From positions 5,270,001 to 5,334,000 of the forward strand of contig BSYQ01000002.1 in NCBI GenBank assembly GCA_030272585.1: a stretch of 64,000 bases of DNA, read 5' to 3'. Of the stretch, positions 1-9,659 are shown piece after piece. The position numbers and the translations under genes are program-made. The stretch is from Bryopsis sp. KO-2023. Lineage: Eukaryota; Chlorophyta; Ulvophyceae; Bryopsidales; Bryopsidaceae. The notes beneath the pieces are model-generated. The model saw only the letters and a program-made list of their open reading frames with translations. It made no database searches and was not told where the DNA came from. Every line of letters begins with the position of its first letter. Position 1 is the stretch's first letter.

Positions 1-1230
1 GAAATCCTGGCGCGGCGATATTGGTGGAAGGGGTGGATGAATGAGTTGAAGGCATTTGTGCGCGAATGCCCTGCGTGCCAACAAATAAAGGCTGACACAC
101 AGAAGCCTATGGGCTTACTTCAACCCCTGCCAATACCTGAGCGGAAGTGGGAGCAAATTACCACTGACTTGATGACAGATCTACCAGCATCCAATGGGTT
201 TACTGCTGTAGCTGTCTTTGTCGATAGACTTACCAAGTTTGTGCATTTCGCCCCATGTACTAAAGAGATTACCGCTGCAGGATACGCCCAACTTTTTATC
301 GAACATGTTTACCGCAACCATGGCCTACCTAAAGTGATTGTGTCTGATAGAGACCCTCGCTTTACCAGCAAGTTCTGGCAGACGCTTTTTAAAGCTCTGG
401 GTACAGAGATTCGTATGAGTACAGCTTACCACCCTCAAACGGATGGGCAGAGTGAGGTTACCATACGTACTCTGGAAAATTTCTTACGGCCATATGCTGA
501 GAGGTATCCCCATAAGTGGGTTGAGTATTTACCTACAGCAGAGTTTGCAGCAAACAATGCAGTGAATGCGAGTACAGGGTTCGCACCTGCATACTTGATG
601 TATGGGTACCATCCAGAAACACCAAACATTGGTGGGACGGCAACGCAATTTCAAGTGGAAGCAGTTAAGACAATGGTAGCACGGATGGCACAGGACTTAG
701 ATACCGCAAAAGCATATTACTCTAGAGCACAACACAGAATGTGTGTGAGTGCAAACAAGAAGAGAAAAGATATTGCTTTTGAGAAAGGGGATAAAGTCCT
801 GATAAAAAGCCGTTTTATTCCGTTGGCTGCTTTGAACAAAGTGAGTCCCAAACTGCGCCGTCGATTTGTGGGTCCCTTTGAAATTGTGGAGAAAATATCA
901 AAGGTGGCTTACAGAGTGCAACTTCCGGAAACATGGCTCATACACCCAGTGTTTCATGTTTCTAAGTTCAAGCGTTATCACGCCTCGAGTGATAACAGCA
1001 GGCAGATACAACCTCCAGAAGGAGAGTTGATTGGTAGCGAAGTAGAATATGAGGTCGAAAATATCCTAAGGGCTCGAGGTAAACGCAATCGTGAATACCT
1101 AGTGCTGTGGAAAGGATACGATCTACTTGACGCTACTTGGGAACCTGAAGCTAATCTGGTTAACGCACCAGATATACTTCGCGCATTTAAAGAGAAAGAA
1201 AGAAAAGAGTTGCAGAAAGGAAGAGAATAG
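1..1230 (+). CDS. Ty3/gypsy chromovirus integrase with C-terminal chromodomain (5' end outside window)
   Basis: This is the 3' part of a retrotransposon pol gene. It encodes the integrase that inserts the element cDNA into chromatin. The frame is open from base 1, so the first ATG (base 37) is not the true start. Numbering from that ATG, a zinc-binding CPAC (about 11-14) precedes the DDE core: D44 in TTDLMTD, D104 in VSDRD and E140 in TDGQSE, which is the D,D35E spacing of retroviral-type integrases. A GPF/Y-like module (VGPFEIV, about 278-284) follows. A chromodomain at about 337-388 carries YEVENIL, YLVLWKGY and ATWEP. Chromodomains mark the chromovirus branch, where they direct insertion to marked chromatin. 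There is no frameshift or stop up to the terminal TAG, so this part could be functional. Reverse transcriptase, protease and gag lie to the left of the window. Confidence 0.94.
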   Translation, partial: EILARRYWWKGWMNELKAFVRECPACQQIKADTQKPMGLLQPLPIPERKWEQITTDLMTDLPASNGFTAVAVFVDRLTKFVHFAPCTKEITAAGYAQLFIEHVYRNHGLPKVIVSDRDPRFTSKFWQTLFKALGTEIRMSTAYHPQTDGQSEVTIRTLENFLRPYAERYPHKWVEYLPTAEFAANNAVNASTGFAPAYLMYGYHPETPNIGGTATQFQVEAVKTMVARMAQDLDTAKAYYSRAQHRMCVSANKKRKDIAFEKGDKVLIKSRFIPLAALNKVSPKLRRRFVGPFEIVEKISKVAYRVQLPETWLIHPVFHVSKFKRYHASSDNSRQIQPPEGELIGSEVEYEVENILRARGKRNREYLVLWKGYDLLDATWEPEANLVNAPDILRAFKEKERKELQKGRE

Positions 1231-1680
1231 GGAAACAGAGTGTTTGATGGCTAAGGTGGAACTCCTTATAGCAAGGGGACGCGAAAAAGGATACCTTAGA
1301 AAAACTCTGTCGACTTCCAAACCAACTCTTTATCTTTAATGCGTTAGGTGCCTAAGTTATTTGGCTGGCGCAGTAAGTGTAGCTTCAGTAGTACTTTAGA
1401 AACCGGGCAAACGATGTCACATTCGAGATAGTGTGGTTGTTCCGAGAAAACCCCTATCAAGTGACGTGTTGAGGTGGTCTTGACGAGACTCCAACCGAGC
1501 AAAACGTTGGTGTCTCACCCCAATAACCCAACGAGGAAAGTGTACGAGTCACCCAGCCTTATAAGCGCAGCCCTCGAACCATTTTGCCCTAGTGTTTGTG
1601 TGAACGGAGCGAGCTCCTGAGTGAAAAAGAGTCTAAAGACGCACAAACCGTTGTTTATATCTTTCTTTCCGACAAACATA
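1231..1680 (+). other. Spacer between the chromovirus pol frame and the downstream ORF
   Basis: I see no gene in these 450 bases. The segment separates the integrase stop from the next large frame on the same strand. It contains short stop-interrupted frames and no clear LTR border. Its position suggests a leader or internal promoter for the second ORF, but no TATA box is convincing. Confidence 0.4.
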
Positions 1681-3495
1681 ATGGCTGCCGACACACCCGC
1701 CGCAATTATTGCGAGATTGGAAGCGGAGGTAGCTAAAAAAGAAGAGGAGCTGCAGCACTTTACGTCGACCGCAGAGGAGGTGCTGCAGAACAATGAGGCC
1801 TTAACCCGGCAGCTCTCAGAGTTGAGTGACCGGACGAAAGCAGCTGAGGCTGCGAAGGAGGCAGCGGAGAAAGCCAAGGAAAAGGCGGAGGCGGAAAAGA
1901 AAGAAGCGGAGGACAAGACTAAGGTCTTGGAGGAAAAATTGGAAGCCATGAAGCTGAAGAAGCAGCGGTTCCAATCTCACATGATGGCTAACCATCGTGA
2001 GAATGACCTCCGTAAACAAGCTCTCGGGGGAATGGTGGATCGATTTACCGCGGTAGAGGAAACGCTGCAGCGAGCTGTAGCAACCGCGTGGAGTGCAGCA
2101 GCCAACAACCTTAAGAAGGAATTGGCAGAACAAGAGCTGCAGATCGATTTGCTGGGAGAGTCCCTCAGAGACGGCTCTGAAAAACTTCAAGTGCAGAGCG
2201 AAACAACGGACAAGATGCTGCGTTTGAACCCGGCGGTACCAGCACCACGGGTACGCGAAGAACTGGATCGCCAAGTCCAAGTTCTGTTGTCAAACGCAAC
2301 ACTTGATCTGGAACCGTCCAAGGACGATGATGCGGGAGGCTCAAGCAAGGGCAAGGGGAAAGGGAAAAACAAACGTCCAAGCTCGCCGTGTAGGGATGCA
2401 GATCCACACGGAAAGAGAAGGCGAGAGGACGGTGACGATGAAGGTGGTGAGCCACCGAGGGATCGTATGCCTGGAGATGCAGCAAGAGCCAACTTGTTAC
2501 TCAAGTTAAAGGCTGCCGCATTAAAGACTCCAGCACCCTCACAACCAGCACCAACAGTTCAGACTCCCGGAGATGAGGCTACCGCAATAGCACCAGGAGA
2601 GGACTTATTCGACATGAGAGAGGAGGAGCTTTTGGACTTGGATTTTAACGAAGAAATTGACTTCGGCAGTCCACCTCCTAGGCTCGAAGGTCCTAGTTCT
2701 GAACTGGAGGACGGGGAAATCAGAAATGATGAAGGGCCAAGCCAGGTGACAGAGGTTCAGCGTGCGGTACATCCACCGTTGGAGTTAGCTCCAACAGAAG
2801 CAGCACTTCGGGCTTTCCGAGAAAAGGTTAAGCTCAGGAGATTAAGGGCGGCTGCTCAGGACAAAGTGGATGCTGCACCCAGCGAAGTGAACCTGTCACG
2901 GGAGGATATCGAGGAGGCTTGCAACCCCATCACTGCGTCAGAGAAATGGCCGAAGGTCCAATATACTAACCCCAGGGACCGAGCCTTGCAAAATTACCGC
3001 GGCAACCGGCACTTTCACGAGTTGCCCATGTGCATTTGGTGCGGGAGAAGCCCAATGCAGGCAAGTGCTCAGCGGCTGACGCAGAAGAAGTATTCCGTCC
3101 TTCCTTGTGGGTATCACCTCGTGTGTGATGCTCACTGGTTGGCATACTCGATGCTGGGGCGCATCGTCACAGCGGTCCAAAAAGTCGCGGAAGTGGACAA
3201 CAAGTCCATCGCCACCGTCTCCCCATTCTCTCTACCTGCCCATATGTTGAAGCTGACACGCTCGACGTTCGAAGAAATCCCTCCGTTCCCGGCTGAGCAC
3301 GAGAAGTTGCCACACTGCAATATGTGTGTAAAGCGGCAGCTCAAGGTGTCCGGCATCACAAGGGATCTGCCATTCCTTAAATCCAAGAGGGTGGCTGCCG
3401 CATTTGATCCCTGTGTCCGGTATCGTGCAGTGCAGCAGGCGCATGCGCAGGAGCAGCGTGCTATCCAGCAAGCGCAAGCGCAGGAACAGCGTTAA
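1681..3495 (+). CDS. Coiled-coil and RING-like protein encoded downstream of the chromovirus pol gene
   Basis: An uninterrupted frame of about 604 codons. I chose the ATG at 1681 (context CATAATGGCT); the frame is open 20 codons further upstream but has no better start. Residues 1-110 are a long Lys/Glu/Ala-rich coiled coil. Residues 220-260 are a basic, Gly/Lys-rich stretch resembling a nuclear localisation signal, followed by acidic low-complexity sequence. The C-terminal third has ordered Cys/His groups: CIWC at about residue 450, CGYHLVCDAH at about 476 and CNMC at about 546. This is a C2-[C/H]4-C2 pattern resembling a RING or other cross-brace zinc domain. The last residues repeat QAQEQR. 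It sits where env-like or accessory ORFs occur in some Ty3/gypsy elements, but it has no signal peptide or membrane segment, so it is not a normal env. It could be an accessory protein, the gag of a second element, or a captured host gene. I do not recognise a family. Confidence 0.7.
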   Translation: MAADTPAAIIARLEAEVAKKEEELQHFTSTAEEVLQNNEALTRQLSELSDRTKAAEAAKEAAEKAKEKAEAEKKEAEDKTKVLEEKLEAMKLKKQRFQSHMMANHRENDLRKQALGGMVDRFTAVEETLQRAVATAWSAAANNLKKELAEQELQIDLLGESLRDGSEKLQVQSETTDKMLRLNPAVPAPRVREELDRQVQVLLSNATLDLEPSKDDDAGGSSKGKGKGKNKRPSSPCRDADPHGKRRREDGDDEGGEPPRDRMPGDAARANLLLKLKAAALKTPAPSQPAPTVQTPGDEATAIAPGEDLFDMREEELLDLDFNEEIDFGSPPPRLEGPSSELEDGEIRNDEGPSQVTEVQRAVHPPLELAPTEAALRAFREKVKLRRLRAAAQDKVDAAPSEVNLSREDIEEACNPITASEKWPKVQYTNPRDRALQNYRGNRHFHELPMCIWCGRSPMQASAQRLTQKKYSVLPCGYHLVCDAHWLAYSMLGRIVTAVQKVAEVDNKSIATVSPFSLPAHMLKLTRSTFEEIPPFPAEHEKLPHCNMCVKRQLKVSGITRDLPFLKSKRVAAAFDPCVRYRAVQQAHAQEQRAIQQAQAQEQR

Positions 3496-4111
3496 GGAGG
3501 AGGGACAAAGGAGTTATCGTCGACCAAGTGTGTGCGTGCAGCAGCTGTCAGAGACGTCAGAGCAAGAGACAGGTCCAAGACAGTTGGGTATGGGTATGGG
3601 AGTGGGTGAGTTTTGTGTTTGTGTTTTTGTGTTTTTGTTTTTCTTTGTGTTTTGGTGTGCGTGGGCGCCCACTTTTTGCGGGGGGGGCGTATGTTAGTCT
3701 TTTAGCGCTATACGAGGTAGTTTGGGATAGAGCCGAGGGTGGCTGACGCATGTGGGTTCACGAGTAAGACAGATTAGACCCAGAGTTTGGGGCATGCGTC
3801 AGCGTACTACACTTAGGGGTACTTAAGAGGCCCACTCGTTGTTTTGACACTCATAGTTACTTTGTAAGAACTCGGGATTCGTGGGATTGGTGTGTTCCCG
3901 CTTGTGTGTGTGTTTGTGTGTGTGTGTGTGTTAAGTGTTTGCCTGACGCAATCACTTCCCAACCCAAGTGCTCTAGTAGCGTTCACAACCGCGCTAGCTA
4001 GAGAGTTGTCTAAAGCAACAAACCCCACAAGTATACTTGCGTTAGCCAGCAAGTTATCACGAATCCAACCAACACAGCCGACCACTATTGCGTCACCCAC
4101 AAGCTTCACTA
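3496..4111 (+). mobile_element. Probable 3' UTR/LTR of the chromovirus, borders undefined
   Basis: There is no coding frame here. A purine-rich stretch directly follows the ORF stop, and a run of eight G at about 3680-3687 lies just before TGTTAG at 3692. A polypurine tract followed by TG is the usual start of a 3' LTR. A CA end and target duplication cannot be fixed because the 5' LTR lies outside the window. The LTR cannot extend much past 4111 unless it overlaps the neighbouring minus-strand gene. The LTR call is inference from layout. Confidence 0.3.
3903..3931. repeat. (TG)n microsatellite
   Basis: A TG-dinucleotide run with one TTT interruption, inside the presumed LTR/UTR. Confidence 0.9.
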
Positions 4112-4719
4112 TCAGTTCATATCAACATATTTTTCTAATTGCTCTTTGAATTTTTTATCATCTAACCTAGTGATTTCTAGATCAATCTGCAAACAACCGA
4201 CATGAGGACAATACCTTTTATTACGCGGGCAGGTTAGACACAAAGGCATTTTTTAATGTATTTCCCCAGAGTTCTTTTCCAATCCCAGTCAATATCATTT
4301 GTTCTGACCGCAAGATATTTCTTCCCCATCATATCCAAAACAGTTGCAATCACCCCTTCTGAATATTTTTCTCCTCTGTTTGTTTCCTTGTGAAAGAGCC
4401 CCAAGTATTTTGCAATGTTATCAAAAGAGAACGAAGCAATAATTGCAGTGGCACAATCACAATGTTGTGACTCTGCAACATCATCATGCAAAGCACCCCC
4501 AGAAAACAAAGCTTCTCCCCATTGACCTTCCCCCTTTCCATAGTCAACCCACGAGACAAAATGTGACTGGTTTTCCTGTGAACCAACCAACCTGAATCCT
4601 GTACAGTGAAATCCTGTGGAAGACAAGCGACCTTCTATAAGGGCAGGAGTGCACAACACCAGCAGCCTACAAGAGTCAATTTCGTTCTTGTAGACTAGAT
4701 GTATTTCTGTGAGTGACAA
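4112..4719 (-). pseudogene. Cys-rich protein C-terminal exon with a one-base frame break
   Basis: Reading leftward from about 4719, a frame of about 160 codons has protein-like composition (CDCATAI, KYLGLFHKE, AVRTNDIDWDWKRTLGKY) and stops at 4234. Just before that stop the reading continues in another frame to a TGA at 4112-4114. The continuation encodes a Cys/His cluster: CLTC, then RYCPHVGC, then a Lys/Glu-rich tail. The two frames join naturally as ...KKC-PLCLTC if a single base is restored near 4240, beside a run of A. The start near 4719 lacks ATG. A TCACTCACAG that would serve as a splice acceptor precedes it, so this is probably a last exon. The zinc-binding-like tail suggests a transposase or regulator, but I do not recognise the family. 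The frame break may be decay or a base-call error. Confidence 0.45.
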
Positions 4720-5185
4720 TTACAAGAGGCGCGGTATCCCCCACTGAAAGAAGAAGGTAAAGAAGGCAACGGCTTTGCGGCTTGGACACCTTCTGCGTGC
4801 GATGTTTTTATCGTACGATACAGAATCAGCCGAAAACAAAGGAATTTGTATCGTACGATAAGATATTTGTATTCCACCAACCCCCTGTTCCCGCGATTCA
4901 TATCGTACCATACAACCGCCGCTGGTTCTTGTTATCGTACGATACAAATTCAGCTGAAATCTGGAATTTGTATCGTACGATAGAATATTTTATATCGTAT
5001 AGCCAGGCTGTTCTCGTAGTGTATATGACGGAAGAAAAATATTCAGGGAGAGGGCAACGCCGGGGTAGTTGATTTCGGTGTTGGTGGGTGGGTTTTTTCG
5101 AGTACGATCTGGAAGGCCAAGGAACTGGAGAGGTAACCAAACCACAACAAAAACAAGAGAGAGAGCAGTGTGACCGTTTACAACC
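4720..5185. other. Intergenic segment holding the palindrome array
   Basis: There is no coding sequence. It separates the minus-strand exon ending near 4719 from a plus-strand frame starting at 5186. Its main content is the palindrome cluster described separately. Confidence 0.5.
4809..5003. repeat. Array of the 12-bp palindrome TATCGTACGATA
   Basis: Four perfect copies occur at 4809-4820, 4849-4860, 4933-4944 and 4971-4982. Degenerate copies occur at 4901-4912 (TATCGTACCATA) and near 4994. The copies bound two related segments of about 50 bp: CAGAATCAGCCGAAA...GGAATTTG at 4821-4848 and CAAATTCAGCTGAAA...GGAATTTG at 4945-4970. It is therefore a diverged direct duplication whose units carry a palindrome at each end. 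It could be a cluster of dimeric protein-binding sites or the ends of small foldback elements. No protein is assigned. Confidence 0.85.
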
Positions 5186-6076
5186 ATGGCTTCGAGAACC
5201 TGTGGTAAAGAGAAGCGTGCTGCGCTCGAATCCCATAAGGAAAACCATATGATGGACGATGTGCCGTCTTTATCGCACAAACATGATGAAGGGAAACGCC
5301 GGGTGACGAACATGAGTGCCCTTTCCAGGAGGTTAGCATCAGGTTCTAAATCGGTGGGTGGGAGTCTAAGTAACCCGGGTGAATCGGGTTTCGGTTTGAT
5401 CGAGGCATTGGGGGGTTGATTTGATAATGGAACAAAACTAGTGGAGAGGAGAGCCAAGCACAGTCAAGGGAGCACATCAAAAGTCCAGGACTTTGAAAAT
5501 CAGACTGCTCGTCAGCTTGTTACTACCCAAGAAGCAAGGACTTTACCGATTGAAAATACACAATCAGATTTTTGTTCGTTGCATAAAAATAATGAATATG
5601 GAGCATGTCCTGTAATAATTACACTCATGAACTAAAGAGAAGAACTTTTGCTCAAAATTTTTCATATTTTAAGAGTTGATTTATGCACGTTTCTAACACT
5701 CATTCGGCTCGCGCACGGGGACACAAGCAACATATCTATTACAATGATCAAAACAAAATCCCGAGTATGGCATGATCGAGATGTTATACCAACCGTCCAT
5801 CCGTTCACATTGATGCTCACGGTGCTTGGCGCGGTGAAATCACAAAAGTATTCAGGAAAGATTTGGAATCATTCGTTTCTTATGGCAGACGTGTTGTGCT
5901 CGACTAGTGCAGGTGCTAAAGATATTATTGGGACTCACATCAAACAAGGAGTGTGCAAGTTTCATATGTAACAAAGCGTGTTCAAGAAATTAATTTTGAT
6001 TAAAGAAAACGAACGACAGATTGAAATAAAGAATATTTTGCGAACATTATCTCCAACGTACCCCCCAAAAAACAGT
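5186..6076 (+). pseudogene. Decayed ORF keeping one frame across several stops
   Basis: An ATG in good context (ACCATGGCT) opens a 77-codon frame ending in TGA at 5417-5419. The same frame then runs 71 codons to TAA at 5633-5635, 111 codons to TAA at 5969-5971, and 34 more codons that are Lys/Glu-rich and helix-like (KKLILIKENERQIEIKN). Four long open stretches in a single frame are unlikely by chance and indicate one ancient gene of about 290 codons with stops acquired by point mutation. No domain is recognised; the first part is polar with a Ser/Gly-rich tail. Alternatives are short introns around the stops, for which I see no clean GT-AG pairs, or a chance run of open frame. Confidence 0.4.
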
Positions 6077-6408
6077 TAATTTAGGAAAACAATTAATATG
6101 CGATTCAATAGGTGACGTCCTGAGTTTAGGTTGTATTGGGTGAATACCAATGGGTGAATACAGTATTACAAGGGTTGTTTGAGGGATTTGGTGGCACTTT
6201 TCCGTCCACAAATAATAATGGGGTTGAGGTAATTAATAATGAAATAAAAGCGGACAATATACAAATAAAGGTATAGACTATTACTAGGAACTTTTTTAAT
6301 GAATATACAAAGCAAATTGGAGGATTTCTGTTTTTATAAACAAGACACCTGTATGGTTGAAAAAACAATAGGTCCACCACCACTTGCGCCCAGGTCTGAT
6401 ATTAATCA
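6077..6408. other. AT-rich gap without a recognisable gene
   Basis: I see no supported coding sequence. A minus-strand frame of 85 codons (6126-6383) is hydrophobic and AT-driven and was not accepted. Confidence 0.4.
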
Positions 6409-7145
6409 ATGCAAGACAATGTTGAGGAATTGGACTCTCGTATCACCATAACAGGTTCCAAAGTTGAGGAAAGCGAGAGCAAAGTCACTTGAGAGATAAG
6501 GAGTTTGGAAACCGAAACATACAAAGAAACATTAATTTTCTCCGACATCCCCACAGATGTAGATATGGCTCCCTACATAGTCCGGCTTATCGCGGGTGCA
6601 GAAGCCGGAGTTGCGATTAATGTGAAATCATTCGAACGCCTGGGAAAAACTAGTGCAGTGAAGGTTGTGGTCGGGTCGGAAGCGGAAAAAATAACACTCC
6701 TTCGCGGATCAAAAGGCGTACGAGGATCAAAGGGCGTACGAGGCTATGGAGCAGAGACAGGCGTCGAAGAGGAGGCCAGGCGAAAGTTCAATTGTTGATG
6801 AGCTCCGGGAGCGTATGGCTAAAGCCGAGGAGGAGCGGAACCGGGTACGTTTTGAGAGCCAGGGGCGGGGTGAGGGCCCGAGCATTCTTCTCCGATGGCT
6901 ATTCCGGTTGTCGTGGAAGGCCTTCGACCCCTCAGGCTGCATTTACTATCGAGACGCTTTTTGGTGAAATGAAAAAAGGATTTGAACGGGTTGGTGAGCG
7001 TTTCGAGCAAAACGGTAGAATGATAAATACGAAACTCGACGCCTTGAATGAAAAGGTGGATTCGCTAAATGAGCGTATGGCGGGTTGGGAACTCAGGATG
7101 GGAAAGTCCAAGGGAAGTCTTCCTCTCGCTTTTTTTTTTTGGTAG
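6409..7145 (+). pseudogene. Decayed coiled-coil protein resembling LINE ORF1
   Basis: From ATG 6409 the sequence reads as a heptad-like coiled coil (VEELDSRI, SKVEESESKV) broken by TGA at 6490-6492. It continues in frame into LIFSDIPTDVDM, an ERLGK motif and VVVGSEAEKITLLRGSK. The order coiled coil, a short I-x-D-I-P-like strand, RLGK, then a strand with x-S-x-x-x-K resembles the RRM-like core of LINE ORF1 proteins. After about 6740 the coding signal changes frame (DELRERMAKAEEERNRV). It changes again near 6970, to EMKKGFERVGERFEQ and NTKLDALNEKVDSLNERM, another coiled coil. At least two frame changes and one stop make it non-functional. The ORF1 assignment is by pattern only. Confidence 0.4.
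6709..6743 (+). repeat. Short tandem duplication inside the decayed ORF1-like segment
   Basis: GATCAAAAGGCGTACGAG is followed at once by GATCAAAGGGCGTACGAG: two 18-bp units differing at one base. It encodes a duplicated GSKGVR and adds six codons to the decayed frame. Confidence 0.85.
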
Positions 7146-7602
7146 TTCTCAGCAGTTTCCGCATAACTACGAGTCTTTTCCTTGCTTGTTTGGAACACTC
7201 TTCTCTCCAAGCTACTAATAGCAAAAGTTAAGAGTTGTTCTATTCGTCCACTTCATCATCAAGAGCATTATATGTCATACTCTTTAAAAAATTAGTCTTG
7301 TCTCTGACTTTTTCTTCGCACAGGAAGTTGAATTGCGAGGACCCACGATAGCACCCTGTCGAACAAAATTCGGGGAGGTTGGAAAGTACGGTTAATAGCC
7401 GATGAAACTTGGATAATACAGATGAATTGAATGTGGTTTAAGCGGCTCTCGAATTCGATTTGCTCCAAGACTTTATCCTTCCATGCTTGAAGCATCCGGT
7501 TCCAAGCCTGATGAGACCAAACCATGTGACTCACTCCCCTAGTGCCAAGCTGAATCGCTATTTGTGTCTTTTCTTAGTACCTTCTCTACGTCAATTAAAT
7601 AG
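7146..7602. other. Gap without a supported gene
   Basis: It contains a T11 run at its left edge and only short, mutually overlapping frames on both strands. Nothing could be assigned. Confidence 0.4.
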
Positions 7603-8055
7603 ATGCCTTTACGCTTTGGCCTTCTTTCCATTTCATGTTTGTGGATCACCTATTTGTGGTCGTTGGGACTAAGACAAGTTTTCGCAATATGGGGTCAACA
7701 CTACACCGTCTCATTGGAGTTGGTGGACGACCAGATGTGGCTTATCGCACACATGGTAGTTGATTATTTGATTGTGTATGTATCGACACGACTCTACTCG
7801 CTTGGGATTAATGTTGGGAACGGGGTTAGGTACTTGCAGGCTGTCGAGTTACGCCTGCTACACTCCGGCTCGAAAAAACACTCCTCCAAGGTAGTTCGAG
7901 CGTTAATAAAAAAAGTAGCTCTTAAAGAACGATTAGAAGAAGCGACAGCGAAAAGAAAAATGCACGTTTATGTAGAAAAGCGAATAATGACGCAAACAAA
8001 AAATATCATGGAGAGAATACAAACGAATTGTCAGTGGAGTGAAATCCTTTGTTGA
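7603..8055 (+). CDS. Unrecognised 150-codon frame with a basic helical C-terminus
   Basis: An open frame from ATG 7603 to TGA 8053-8055. The N-terminal half is hydrophobic. The C-terminal 60 residues are Lys/Glu-rich and probably helical (KKVALKERLEEATAKRKMHVYVEKRI). No family is recognised. It lies among decayed fragments and may be another remnant of the same kind. Neighbouring sequence offers no clear promoter or splice sites. Confidence 0.25.
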   Translation: MPLRFGLLSISCLWITYLWSLGLRQVFAIWGQHYTVSLELVDDQMWLIAHMVVDYLIVYVSTRLYSLGINVGNGVRYLQAVELRLLHSGSKKHSSKVVRALIKKVALKERLEEATAKRKMHVYVEKRIMTQTKNIMERIQTNCQWSEILC

Positions 8056-8829
8056 GACTACAAGATATTGAGGCGTCAATGATGTCTTTGTCATCATGAT
8101 CACGGTCTGTCAAATGCAGACTAAATACCCTCTTATTTTTCATTTCAGGATAAGAGAAATGTTGACTACGAGTTTGTCGCCATCTCAAAGTTTGCGACAA
8201 ACAAGTCCGCCATACCATACATGCGAGAAGTAGATACCGAAAGTATTACTCACACGGAAGGGTACAATAAGCAACAAGGCCTAAGTTCGTTCTATCGACC
8301 ACATTAAACCCATCGAAGTGGGAAAAGGAGCAAGTGGAAAGCGTTTTTTTTGAGTTTGTTTAATTCCCAAGAAAATACCACGTGACAAATAGGAAAAACA
8401 ATCATTGTACCTGGGATACGAAATATCGAAGTTTGGCGGGGATTTTACAATGGTCAGTGATGTTTTCTAGTTCTTTCATGCTGCTATCATGGTCGTCGCA
8501 ACGTAGGAAAGAAACTTCGTCGAGAGTTGTGCTGTGAAAATCAAAAGGCTGCATGCCTTTGATGTCATGTCTTTGGGCGCTTACTAATGAGGATGTTCCT
8601 TCAAGTTCCTTGAAAGTTCCCTTGTACGTCCGAAGCCTAGTTACGTTCTCGTGTAAGAAAGAATCTTTTAAGGATTGAAAAGAACTTCGAGTCTTGTTAT
8701 CACTCGTGAATAAAGTTTCTTTCAAGGACGACGTAGTCCTGTGAGTTTTTCGTCAAGTGGTGGGTGAAGACGTCACGTTTCATAGAACAGCCAAGGTGTT
8801 TGTGCGTGAAGCAATACAGGGTGATATCA
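8056..8829. other. Gap with one weak minus-strand frame
   Basis: A minus-strand frame at 8402-8725 (107 codons; contains RLRTYKGTFKELEG and SMKELENITDH) has plausible protein composition but no recognisable domain, start context or neighbour. It may be a gene fragment. The remainder shows nothing. Confidence 0.25.
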
Positions 8830-9250
8830 TGGATCTTGGTCACACAAAAATGGAGAGTGAGGAACATGTTATCACCAACTAAGAAATTCATCGATTATAT
8901 GAGTACATTGCTCAGCTAGAGGCAACTATTCAAGCAACAAGAGAGCGACTGGATACTCTATAATGTCCATAAGAAAGTCGCATACAAATATACCTTTAAG
9001 TGTTCATCTTTAATCTTGATTAGAACTATTGTTTTTTCTGAAGTGCCATCCGACATCGGATTGATGAAGAAGCAAATGACACGAAAAAGGCCACACATGG
9101 TAAAGCACAAGTGCACAAGTGCAACGCCACTCTTTGGTGGGCCTGACTCGGAGCATGATTCTCTAAGGTGGAAAATCAGTACCGAGGGAAAGAGGATTCG
9201 TTTCACGTGTTTTAAAAACAGCGTAATTTTGTTTGCGATTCGTTTTCTCA
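8830..9250 (+). pseudogene. Second decayed coiled-coil fragment related to the one at 6.4-7.1 kb
   Basis: From ATG 8830 the frame reads MDLGHTKMESEEHVITN, then TAA, then in the same frame EIHRLYEYIAQLEATIQ and RERLDTL before another TAA. About 60 bases later another frame reads LIRTIVFSEVPSDIG. This matches the LIFSDIPTDVDM strand of the fragment at 6.5 kb in spacing and residue type (I/V-F-S-acidic-I/V-P-S/T-D). Coiled coil followed by this strand is the same order as in the upstream fragment. They are probably two degenerate copies of one protein family, perhaps a LINE ORF1. Confidence 0.35.
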
Positions 9251-9659
9251 AGCATCTTAGTTGTGCCTTTTTTTCTTTGCTAGTTTAAGTAGGTTGCGAG
9301 ATTGTGGTAGCGCTCATAGTATTACCTCAACAAAAGAGTCACGTGCAAACGTGCACCACCGTCACATGTTGTGCACAGCTTCTGGTGATAACACTCCTGG
9401 CGTTGATGACTACAACTTTCCAACGTTTCAATTTCACCGACCCGATGGGGCTTGCATTCTACGAAATGAAAACCGTAATCAATATTGATAAAGATAAGGT
9501 GATTTGATAGCTGAAAACCAGGAGTCCAGTATTAAAATAGTTAGAGAAGGTTATTGCATGTTTTGATGTGGTGAACCACAAATTTGACGACCGGATTTTA
9601 GTGTGCCACCTAATGCATAAGATTATGCTCGAATTGAACTTCTTCAACAAATGTGCATA
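9251..9659. other. Gap without a supported gene
   Basis: Only short overlapping frames are present on both strands. No repeat or splice-flanked exon was recognised. Confidence 0.4.

Noticed and set aside
1-4111. Second ORF as a retroviral-type env gene
   Set aside because: It has no signal peptide, no transmembrane segment and no envelope-like features. The protein is coiled-coil plus zinc-binding-like.
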